Shown: positions 8,190-15,648 of the stretch, one piece after another | Position numbering within the stretch: the stretch's first letter is position 1 | Layout: every line of letters begins with the position of its first letter | From: Bacteroidales bacterium | GTDB taxonomy: Bacteria; Bacteroidota; Bacteroidia; Bacteroidales; Marinilabiliaceae | Length of the DNA: 64,000 bases | Reading direction: 5' to 3' | Assembly: GCA_024401355.1 (NCBI GenBank) | Contig: JAKSLF010000001.1 | Span: forward strand, 186,001-250,000 | Translations under genes and position numbers: made by a program | Notes under the pieces: generated by a model | What the model saw: only the letters and a program-made list of their open reading frames with translations | What the model was told of the DNA's origin: nothing | Databases searched by the model: none

Positions 8190-8549
8190 GATTATTCGCC
8201 TCAGCCGATAGATGTGGATGTCTACCGGACGTGATGCCGATATCACCCTCGATGTCGTTGGCTGGCATTCTTTCATGCTCGATGCTGCCAATGTCTGCCG
8301 TAAGCTATTGCATGTCGACGGATGATATGTCCTGTGTGAAAAAGGTAGATATGTCGGCTTGGCTGACGGTGTAGCTATCGATGTCGCTGTCGTGGCCATA
8401 AGTGTGCCGTTGCAGTTGTCAGAAAGTGTGATGCTATCACAGCTACGTTCTGATATGTCTGTCGGACACGTGACAACCATGCTGGCATACAATCCTGCTG
8501 TCAGCATCGCTACCCATAATGACAATATGACTAAAAGCCTCTGAAACAT
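8184..8549 (-). CDS. Hypothetical small secreted protein
   Basis: The 121-residue frame starts with a convincing signal peptide (MFQRLLVILSLWVAMLTAGL). The rest is Thr/Ser-rich with scattered Cys and a basic C-terminus; no family recognised. I chose this ATG, not upstream in-frame codons, because it starts the signal peptide and lies 23 bp downstream of a promoter match (8572-8602). It may form a unit with the 7574 gene. Composition is less typical than its neighbours, so a non-coding region remains possible. Confidence 0.5.
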   Translation of the reverse strand: MFQRLLVILSLWVAMLTAGLYASMVVTCPTDISERSCDSITLSDNCNGTLMATTATSIATPSAKPTYLPFSHRTYHPSTCNSLRQTLAASSMKECQPTTSRVISASRPVDIHIYRLRRIII

Positions 8550-8571
8550 AGGATGATATAATAGTCGCTGG

Positions 8572-8602
8572 CAAACATACATACAATATATGAGAAAAGC
8601 AA
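8572..8602 (-). promoter_or_regulatory. Promoter for the small secreted protein gene
   Basis: On the minus strand TTG (8600-8602), a 20-bp spacer and TATGTTTG (8572-8579) fit the TTTG/TANNTTTG pattern, diverging from the ABC-transporter promoter. Confidence 0.5.
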
Positions 8603-8612
8603 GGATTGGATG

Positions 8613-8643
8613 TTTGAATTGTTGAAAATAGATTTTATCTTTG
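8613..8643 (+). promoter_or_regulatory. Perfect consensus promoter for the ABC transporter
   Basis: TTTG (8613-8616), 19-bp spacer, TATCTTTG (8636-8643), 28 bp before the ATG at 8672. Confidence 0.8.
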
Positions 8644-8671
8644 CAGTTGGAATAAGATAGCAAAAAAGGAA

Positions 8672-11600
8672 ATGTCTGAAGTATTACTTGAAGCACTGAT
8701 GCAGCTGTTTGCCTTGCTTACGGACGTCAAGCATTCTTCGCCCGACGTCGGAAGGCAGAAGGTGAAGGAATACTTGTCCCGTCAGTTCAATGCCGAGTAT
8801 ACCATGCAGTTCCTCATGCGCTATGATTATTATATCAACCGTTTCCATGGTGAGAATGGCTCGTCCAAGCAGACTAGCGACAACCTCAGCAAGATGAATG
8901 CCATCTGCGAGCAGGTCAATCAGGAAATCGACCTTGATGCCAAGGTGCTGATTCTCATCTCACTTCTCAATTACATCCTCAAGCCTGAGGTCAGTGTCGA
9001 TGAGGAGATGTTCGTTGATGCTTTGGCCGACAATCTTCGCATTCCTGCAACCGACTACTGGGCTATCAAGTCATTCACCCTTTATGGTGCACTCAGTGTT
9101 GTCGACAAGTCTCGACTGCTTCTCATCAGTGGCAGCCCCGATAAGCCAAATCCCGACATCAAGCATATCTATAATACTAAGCAGCGTGTCAGCGTATGGG
9201 TTCTCCATGTCCGTGCCACTAACACGTTCCTCTTCAAGTATGATGGCGAACGCAACCTCTACCTCAATGGCCATAAGGTCGAGATAGGCAAGGTCTATCC
9301 GATGGAACCAGGTTCCGTTATCAATACTTCGTCGGTCAAGGCTGTCTACTATGGTCATATCGCCGAGAAGTTCATCACCAAGCAGGATACCGGACGTATT
9401 GTCTACAAGGCTATCGACATAGAGTATAAGTTCAGCGATTCTACTGTCGGCATCCACAAGTTCAGCTTCCTCGGCAAGAGTGGACAGCTTGTTGCCATCA
9501 TGGGTGGCTCTGGCGCCGGCAAGTCTACGTTGCTCAATTTGATGAATGGCAACAACAAGCTGAGTCATGGCTCGATAACTATCAATGGCTACGACCTCCA
9601 CAAGGATAAGGAGGCTCTCCTGGGTGTTATCGGTTATGTGCCTCAAGACGATATTTTGAACGAGGAGTTGACTGTCTACGAAAACCTGATGTTCAATGCT
9701 CGTCTTATTTTCAGCAACAAGACCCGCAAGGAGCAGGAGCAGCTTATCGAAAAGGCACTCTACGACTTCGACTTGGTCGAGGCTCGCAATCTTAAGGTAG
9801 GCAATCCGCTCAACAAGATATTAAGTGGCGGCCAGCGTAAGCGACTCAACATCGCTCTCGAGCTGATGAGGGAGCCTTCGGTGCTCTTCGTCGACGAACC
9901 TACGTCGGGCTTGTCATCCATCGACTCCGAAAAGGTCATGATGCTGTTGAAGCGACAGGTTTTGAAGGGAAAACTTGTCATTATCAACATCCATCAGCCT
10001 AATTCCGACATATACAAGTTGCTCGACAAGCTCTTGATTATCGACCAGGGCGGCCGCATTGTCTATAACGGCAACCCGATGAACGCCATCGTCTACTTCA
10101 AGCGTAAGGCTCATTACGTCAATCCCGAGGAGCGCGAGTGTTTCACCTGTGGCAATGTCAAGACCGAGCAGCCTTTGCGTATTCTCGAAGCTCGCATGGT
10201 CGACCCTTATGGCAAGGTTATCCGCAAGCGTAAGGTCAGTGCCGAAGAGTGGTATAAGCAGTACTGCGACGAGTTTGAAGCTTCGTTCGACTGGAAGTAT
10301 AAGGAGAAGGTCCAGAAGGAGAAACTCCCTGAGAATCTCTATAGCATTCCTGGCCGACGCCAGCAGTTCCAGACCTATATGTACCGCGATGCTCTCAAGA
10401 AGTTGAAGGATAGCCAATATATGTTGATCAACATATTGGAGGTCCCTATCCTGGCGTTCCTTCTGGCTTTCGCTACGCGTTACCTCAACGAACTTGGCAA
10501 CTACTCTTTCTTCTCTAACACCAACATCCCGACATACCTGTTCATGTGTGTCGTGGTCGCCATATTTGTCGGTCTTAATGTGAGTGCCGAGGAGATGATC
10601 AAGGACCGTAAGCTGCTCGTGCGTGAGCAGTTCCTCAACCTGAGCCGTACCGCATATCTCAACAGCAAGATCATGAATCTCATGGCCATCGCCGCTTTCC
10701 AGTCGTTGTGTCTGGTGCTGATTGGCAACTACATACTCGAGATTCATGGTATGTGGTGGGGCTACTGGGCTATCCTGTTCTCTACTTTCGTCCATGCGAT
10801 AATCTTAGGACTTAACATCAGTAGCGGTCTGAAGTCAGCCGTTGCCATATATGTTTCCATCCCGTTGGTGCTGGTTCCTCAGTTGCTCTTTAGCGGCACG
10901 ATGGTAGGTTTCGACAAGCTCCATCCGACGATTTCTCACCGCGAGTTTGTCCCTCGCATCGGCGATGTCATGGTCTCACGCTGGGCCTACGAGGCGTTGT
11001 CTGTCTATCAGTTCAAGAACAACGACTACGAGAAGAACTATTACTATGCCGAACAGAAGCGTAGCGAGGCTTCGTATGCCACTTCAACATGGATTCCCGA
11101 ACTGCGAAAGCTCAACGACAAGTGCGAGTCTTTGCGACTCAACAACGACGAGCAACTCAAGCAGTCGTCCGAACTGTTGTTCACCGAACTCAGCAAGCTC
11201 GCCTCTACTAGGCTGAAGAAGTTGCCTAAGCTCCTGAGGGCTCTGATGTCACCAACCTACGACGCTACAAGTCACGAGTTTGTCAATCAGCAGCTCGATG
11301 TTTTGAAGAGCAGGTATGCCGATCAGTTCAATACTTTCAACACGCGTTGCGATAGTATCAGCACTGCCATGGCTGGCGAACTCGGCAGCCCCGAGGCTCT
11401 TGTCGCCATGAAAAAGGCATATACCAACGAGGCTCTCAACAATCTTATGCTGAGCAAGCACGACTACACTCAGATTTCTATCTATCCCGACCTTATGGTC
11501 CGCAAGAAGCAACCTGTTTATAATGTGCCTGAAAACCATTGGGGACGTGCCCATTTCTATGCACCATATAAGCGTCTTGCACAACTCAAGATTCCTACGC

Positions 11601-11746
11601 CATTGTTCAACATCCTCTTCATCTGGCTTGTGACCGGCGTACTCTACCTGACGCTCTATTTCGATATCCTACGCAGAATATTGAACTACATCGAGAAGAT
11701 GGAGAAGCTGCGTAAGCACAAGATGATTCAGAAGCTGAGAGGATAA
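8672..11746 (+). CDS. ABCG-type half transporter with N-terminal TerB/FHA-like region
   Basis: A 1024-residue fusion. Residues ~1-130 are an alpha-helical region resembling a TerB-like bundle (inference). About 150-230 look like an FHA-type beta domain (NLYLNGHKVEIGKVYPMEPGS). The ABC domain follows: Walker A GGSGAGKST (~278-286), signature LSGGQRKR (~383-390), Walker B VLFVDEPTSGLSS (~403-415). Then comes an ABC2-type membrane domain with several helices between ~590 and 780, a long soluble loop (~800-955, many charged residues) and a last helix near 985-1005. The ATPase-before-permease order and 'EPTSGL' are ABCG/White hallmarks. Two copies would form a transporter; export of lipid or another hydrophobic substrate is usual for the class, but the substrate is unknown. 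The gene stands alone behind its own promoter. Confidence 0.85.
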   Translation: MSEVLLEALMQLFALLTDVKHSSPDVGRQKVKEYLSRQFNAEYTMQFLMRYDYYINRFHGENGSSKQTSDNLSKMNAICEQVNQEIDLDAKVLILISLLNYILKPEVSVDEEMFVDALADNLRIPATDYWAIKSFTLYGALSVVDKSRLLLISGSPDKPNPDIKHIYNTKQRVSVWVLHVRATNTFLFKYDGERNLYLNGHKVEIGKVYPMEPGSVINTSSVKAVYYGHIAEKFITKQDTGRIVYKAIDIEYKFSDSTVGIHKFSFLGKSGQLVAIMGGSGAGKSTLLNLMNGNNKLSHGSITINGYDLHKDKEALLGVIGYVPQDDILNEELTVYENLMFNARLIFSNKTRKEQEQLIEKALYDFDLVEARNLKVGNPLNKILSGGQRKRLNIALELMREPSVLFVDEPTSGLSSIDSEKVMMLLKRQVLKGKLVIINIHQPNSDIYKLLDKLLIIDQGGRIVYNGNPMNAIVYFKRKAHYVNPEERECFTCGNVKTEQPLRILEARMVDPYGKVIRKRKVSAEEWYKQYCDEFEASFDWKYKEKVQKEKLPENLYSIPGRRQQFQTYMYRDALKKLKDSQYMLINILEVPILAFLLAFATRYLNELGNYSFFSNTNIPTYLFMCVVVAIFVGLNVSAEEMIKDRKLLVREQFLNLSRTAYLNSKIMNLMAIAAFQSLCLVLIGNYILEIHGMWWGYWAILFSTFVHAIILGLNISSGLKSAVAIYVSIPLVLVPQLLFSGTMVGFDKLHPTISHREFVPRIGDVMVSRWAYEALSVYQFKNNDYEKNYYYAEQKRSEASYATSTWIPELRKLNDKCESLRLNNDEQLKQSSELLFTELSKLASTRLKKLPKLLRALMSPTYDATSHEFVNQQLDVLKSRYADQFNTFNTRCDSISTAMAGELGSPEALVAMKKAYTNEALNNLMLSKHDYTQISIYPDLMVRKKQPVYNVPENHWGRAHFYAPYKRLAQLKIPTPLFNILFIWLVTGVLYLTLYFDILRRILNYIEKMEKLRKHKMIQKLRG

Positions 11747-11788
11747 TAAGACGCTTGCCTGGCAACTGTCAGACTATGGTCCGACGGT

Positions 11789-12658
11789 CTATTGGGGCAG
11801 TATTATTTCAAAAGTTACTCCATAATTTGGTTCTGCCTTTTTCCGTAGTACGAGTCGTCCGCCCTGGCTCACTATTATCTGTCGGCTCAGCGACAATCCT
11901 ATGCCCGAACCTGTCGATTTTGTTGTGAAGAATGGCGTGAATATCTCTCCCGCATTGACCGAGCTTATCGGCTGCCCGTTGTTGCTTATGAGCAGGGTAG
12001 TGTGGTTGTCTTTCTCCTGATACCTGAGCCCTATTTTCGTCGCTCCTGCTTCGTGGGCGTTTTTCACTATGTTTGTTATCACATGGCGCATCAGGTTGGT
12101 GTCTGCGTTGATCATGGCTCCTTGGGGTGCATCGATGTCAAATGTTATGTCGCTATATACTGATGCTATTTCTTCGATTGTTTTCAGTATGTCAAAGATC
12201 GTCTTCTGCGGTTTTTGCAGTTGTGCCAGTTTCCTGTAGCTGTCGACAAAGCTGATGAGGTGGTCGCTTGTCGCTGCTATGGCTTTCAGTCCTTCGCCTG
12301 TCGAGGTGTTCTGCAGTTCCGGTCGTTTCATCAGCGACTGGCAGATGCTCGATATTGGCGTCACGTCGTTCATTATCTCGTGGGTCAGCACTCGGGTCAG
12401 TTTCTGCCACGACTCCACTTCGTTCTGGTCCACTTGCTTCTGTATCTCGTGCCCTAGGTCGTTCAGCAGTTTCTGCATGTCTCGCTCTCCTTGTAGCAGT
12501 CCGTTCGTCGGCATGTGAAACGAGAAGTCCTTGTTGCGCAATGCTTCACGCATCAGGTATGCCCGTGTGCTCAGTAGCTGCTGGTGAAATACGGTCCATC
12601 CGACGAATCCTGCAACTATCACGACTATTGCTATGACGAGGGCGGTTTCCATAGACAT
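11789..12658 (-). CDS. Sensor histidine kinase (NtrB-like), single membrane anchor
   Basis: A 289-residue kinase with one N-terminal transmembrane helix (~5-25) and almost no periplasmic part. A short linker is followed by the DHp H-box LTHEIMND (phosphorylated His93 predicted) and a HATPase_c domain with N-box NIVKNAHEAGA, F/G-boxes 'FTPFFTTKSTGSGIGLSLSRQI'. The sensory input is therefore probably intramembrane or cytoplasmic. It is the last gene of the export cluster and follows the response regulator with a 3-bp gap, making them an evident pair. It faces the ABCG gene tail to tail. Confidence 0.9.
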   Translation of the reverse strand: MSMETALVIAIVVIVAGFVGWTVFHQQLLSTRAYLMREALRNKDFSFHMPTNGLLQGERDMQKLLNDLGHEIQKQVDQNEVESWQKLTRVLTHEIMNDVTPISSICQSLMKRPELQNTSTGEGLKAIAATSDHLISFVDSYRKLAQLQKPQKTIFDILKTIEEIASVYSDITFDIDAPQGAMINADTNLMRHVITNIVKNAHEAGATKIGLRYQEKDNHTTLLISNNGQPISSVNAGEIFTPFFTTKSTGSGIGLSLSRQIIVSQGGRLVLRKKAEPNYGVTFEIILPQ

Positions 12659-12661
12659 TTC

Positions 12662-13183
12662 CTATTTCTTCAGTTTGTTATATAGTGTCTGTCTCGATAT
12701 GCCCAGCATCTCTGCTGCCTGGCTCAGGTTGCCGTGAGTCTTGTCCACAGCTTTTTGCAGGTGGTTGGCTTCCACTTCTTCCAGTGGAGCTACTTCATTG
12801 CTCTTGTCTATCGCGTCTTTTATCTTTCTCAGCAGTTCGTCATTGTCCCATGGCTTCACCACAAAGTCTGCCGCTCCGTTTTTCAGTCCCCTCACTGCCA
12901 GCTGCACGTCTGCGTATGCTGTCAGCAGTATGATCGGTATGTTCGGGTGTTTGCGCTTCAGCACCTGTAGCCAGAATATGCCGTCCTGACCCGTGTTGAG
13001 ACCCAGCGAGAAGTTCATGTCTAGCAGTATGGCCTCCACTTCCTCTTGGGCCAGTAGGGTCAGTATGTTGTCGGGTTGCTCGAGCGTGATTATCTTCTCG
13101 AATGTTCCTTCGAGGCAGAATTGCAGTGCGGTCAATATCGCTTTGTTGTCGTCTACTGCAAGGATGCTTTTATATTTTGCCAT
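12662..13183 (-). CDS. Response regulator, receiver plus Fis-type HTH (no AAA+ domain)
   Basis: A 173-residue regulator. Receiver domain at residues 1-120 with acidic pair DD (11-12), phospho-acceptor Asp55 (ILLDMNF), conserved Thr and Lys (LLTAYA, VVKPWD). Residues ~138-173 are a Fis-type helix-turn-helix (GNLSQAAEMLGISRQTLYNKLKK). The sigma-54-activating AAA+ module found between these in NtrC proteins is absent, as in the ActR/RegA class, so it should act on ordinary promoters. The start is the ATG of MAKYKSILAVDD; a longer frame begins upstream but runs through the promoter. A promoter embedded in a 12-bp palindrome lies directly upstream, suggesting autoregulation (inference). Confidence 0.9.
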   Translation of the reverse strand: MAKYKSILAVDDNKAILTALQFCLEGTFEKIITLEQPDNILTLLAQEEVEAILLDMNFSLGLNTGQDGIFWLQVLKRKHPNIPIILLTAYADVQLAVRGLKNGAADFVVKPWDNDELLRKIKDAIDKSNEVAPLEEVEANHLQKAVDKTHGNLSQAAEMLGISRQTLYNKLKK

Positions 13184-13208
13184 TGATAATAGTTTTTTTT
13201 CTTTGATA

Positions 13209-13250
13209 CAAATATAAGTTGTTTCAACGTAATTATCAAAACAACTTATA
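13209..13250 (-). promoter_or_regulatory. Response-regulator promoter embedded in a 12-bp inverted repeat
   Basis: TATAAGTTGTTT (13213-13224) and its exact complement AAACAACTTATA (13239-13250) are separated by 14 bp. On the minus strand TATATTTG (13209-13216) is a -7 box and TTG (13237-13239) sits 20 bp upstream of it, so one palindrome arm covers each promoter element. Confidence 0.65.
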
Positions 13251-13277
13251 TTCAATTAAACCTCTATTATCTCTCCT

Positions 13278-15644
13278 TTATTCACTCTTTATGCTGTTTA
13301 TCGGATTCTCCATCGCTGCTTTATAGCTTTGACACACCACTGTTGTCATCACGATTATTGTCACCACTGCAAGCGATAGCGGAAACAGCCACCAGTGTAT
13401 CTCTGTGTGCTCCGAGAAGTTCTGCAGCCAGTTGTCGCCCATGTAGTAGGCCATTGGCGCTGCTATGGCAAAGCTTGTCAGCACGAGTGGCACATATTGG
13501 CGGCTGATGAGGCCGAGCACTTCGCTCACGCTGCTGCCCATCACTTTGCGTATGCCTATCTCCTTGCGTCTGTATTCGGTCTCAAACATCGTCAGGCAGA
13601 AGATACCCACTATCGTGATGATCAGACATATATAGGAGAATATTTCCACCTGACGGATAAATCTGAATTCGTCTTCATACGTCTGCTGTAGTCTCTCGTC
13701 GATAAACTGCACGTCATACGTATGCTCCTGGCCTGTCACTTCTGTTATCTTGTTTTTGATGCGTTTCATCATCTCTATCTTGTCAACGTTGGCTCCTACG
13801 CGTATGTTCGCTACGTTATATGGCGACACCCACCCCTTGAATCTGTCGCCGTATATCATGAATGCACACAGCCTGGTGTCGTTGTCTACGCGTGTCGATC
13901 CAAATCTTATGTTCTCACACACACCAATCACTTTAAGGTCGTTTTCTACCAGCGGCTTATCCATCTCTACCCAGTCACACGCCTGTCTGGTCGCTTTGTT
14001 TATGATATACACGTCGCCGTCATGTTCGTTGAAGTCGCGTCCCTCGATTATCTTTATGCCGTATGTCCTCATGAAGTGCCAGTCTACTGGCATGGCATTG
14101 ATATACACCGAGTGCTCGCTGTCTCCACGTCCAAATATCATGTATTCGTCATTCACTCCGACTGCATCCATTGTATACGACACGTCTACGATTCCCGACA
14201 TGCTGCATAGCTCACTTCGCAATGCTTCCCTCTGTTCGTCGCTCATCTCGTTGATGCGTGTAAACACTATCTCGTCTTTTGCATATCCATAGTCCGAGTT
14301 GAATATGTAGCTGCTCTGCATATACAGTATCGCGATATATACCACCATCGTAAATGCCGCCACCATTTGCACACCTATTAGTATCTTTCTTAGCATTCTG
14401 CCTTCCGACGATAGCCCGAATGTTCCTTTCAGTGCCAGTGCTGGCGGAAAGCTCGTTACGTAATATGCTGGATATATTCCCGACACTATGCCCACTACTA
14501 TCGCTATTGCCAGTGTCATGAGCCATATCGCCATGTTGTCACCAATGCCTATCGAACCCACTACCAGCTGCATGAATGTTGGCCACTGACCAAGCGGATA
14601 TATTATCATTGTCGCTATGCCAAATGCTATAAGCGCCATCATTACGCTCTCTGCTATGAGCGACATTCTGAGCGAGGCTGCCGACGAACCCAACACTTTG
14701 CGTGTGTTGATGCTCTTGATTCTCATCGGTGTCTCGGCAAGGGTGAAGTTGACAAAGTTGATCGCCGCAACGATTATCACCAGTATGCACGCCAGCTGCA
14801 TGATGGTGTGCAAGCCCTTGTTGCCCCTGTCACTCATGACGTCTACTCCCGAGAAGTATGTCTCGCTCACTGGTGTCATCCTGTATTTCAGCATGTCTAT
14901 CGTCTCTGCCTCGCCTTTCGTCACTTCCTGTTCACTCTCCGAATACTGGGCCATGACGCTGCTGATAAGGGTCTCCTTCAGCGTTACGCATATATCTTCC
15001 GTGTTCGCGTTGTCACTCAGGTGGCAGTAGTAGTTATAGTTCCAGTTCATCACGTCGTCGCTTCCCTCATGGCTTATCATTCTGTAGCATCTGTTCTCCA
15101 TCACGCAGTTTTCCGCAAAGTCTTCATATACGCCCACTACTTCCATCTTCCCGCCGTCGCTCAGCTCGATGCTCTTGCCTGCCGCGTCTGTGGTCCCGAA
15201 ATATGTCTCGGCCATCGATGCCGGTATCACACACTGGTCTGTGGTCGTCATCTCCAGCGTTCCCGACACTACGTTGTCGTTCAGGTTTTTCAGTCCTCTG
15301 TCGTTTATGCTGATCGCCTTTATCGTTATCTCGCTTTCACCCTTTTTCGTTTTCAGCTCCGATGAGTTCTCACCTATTACTATCACGTCTTCCACCTGGG
15401 CCATGTTCTCCAGCAACCCCTCCATTATGCGTGGCGTGTGTGCTCCCCAGTTGCCGCCAAACATGCTTCCGAATGTCTCCAGCCTGTACAGGTGCTCGTG
15501 GTCATGCAGATTTTTGTTATAGTTCGAGTTGAACGATACCTGGGTCGCAAAGACATAGTATGCCACAAATGCTGTCGTCAATCCTAGCAGGTTCAGTATG
15601 CTCGCCACTCTGAAGCGACGGAATATAAACATGAATGCTCTCAT
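13278..15644 (-). CDS. MacB/FtsX-type ABC transporter permease
   Basis: A 788-residue permease with the duplicated Bacteroidota architecture: an N-terminal transmembrane helix (~12-35), a large periplasmic MacB_PCD domain (~40-260), FtsX core helices (~285-410), another periplasmic domain (~430-665) and C-terminal FtsX helices (~680-780). The conserved motif 'RRKEIGIRKVMGSS' precedes the last helices, and the protein ends with PINSIKSE like its neighbour. It is the second of two adjacent permeases (gap 4 bp), which with the ATPase, adaptor and TolC-like genes form a MacB-like tripartite exporter. Substrate unknown; antimicrobial peptides or macrolides are handled by relatives. Confidence 0.88.
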   Translation of the reverse strand: MRAFMFIFRRFRVASILNLLGLTTAFVAYYVFATQVSFNSNYNKNLHDHEHLYRLETFGSMFGGNWGAHTPRIMEGLLENMAQVEDVIVIGENSSELKTKKGESEITIKAISINDRGLKNLNDNVVSGTLEMTTTDQCVIPASMAETYFGTTDAAGKSIELSDGGKMEVVGVYEDFAENCVMENRCYRMISHEGSDDVMNWNYNYYCHLSDNANTEDICVTLKETLISSVMAQYSESEQEVTKGEAETIDMLKYRMTPVSETYFSGVDVMSDRGNKGLHTIMQLACILVIIVAAINFVNFTLAETPMRIKSINTRKVLGSSAASLRMSLIAESVMMALIAFGIATMIIYPLGQWPTFMQLVVGSIGIGDNMAIWLMTLAIAIVVGIVSGIYPAYYVTSFPPALALKGTFGLSSEGRMLRKILIGVQMVAAFTMVVYIAILYMQSSYIFNSDYGYAKDEIVFTRINEMSDEQREALRSELCSMSGIVDVSYTMDAVGVNDEYMIFGRGDSEHSVYINAMPVDWHFMRTYGIKIIEGRDFNEHDGDVYIINKATRQACDWVEMDKPLVENDLKVIGVCENIRFGSTRVDNDTRLCAFMIYGDRFKGWVSPYNVANIRVGANVDKIEMMKRIKNKITEVTGQEHTYDVQFIDERLQQTYEDEFRFIRQVEIFSYICLIITIVGIFCLTMFETEYRRKEIGIRKVMGSSVSEVLGLISRQYVPLVLTSFAIAAPMAYYMGDNWLQNFSEHTEIHWWLFPLSLAVVTIIVMTTVVCQSYKAAMENPINSIKSE

Positions 15645-15648
15645 TTTC

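Noticed and set aside
9914-10795. Long open frame antisense to the ABCG transporter
   Set aside because: Lies entirely within the real gene on the other strand, gives a low-complexity Asp/Glu/Leu/Val-rich product without motifs, and has no promoter; a shadow frame.
12662-13183. NtrC-type sigma-54 activator
   Set aside because: Receiver and Fis-type HTH are present but the AAA+ domain is missing, and no GG-N10-GC promoter was found upstream of the cluster.
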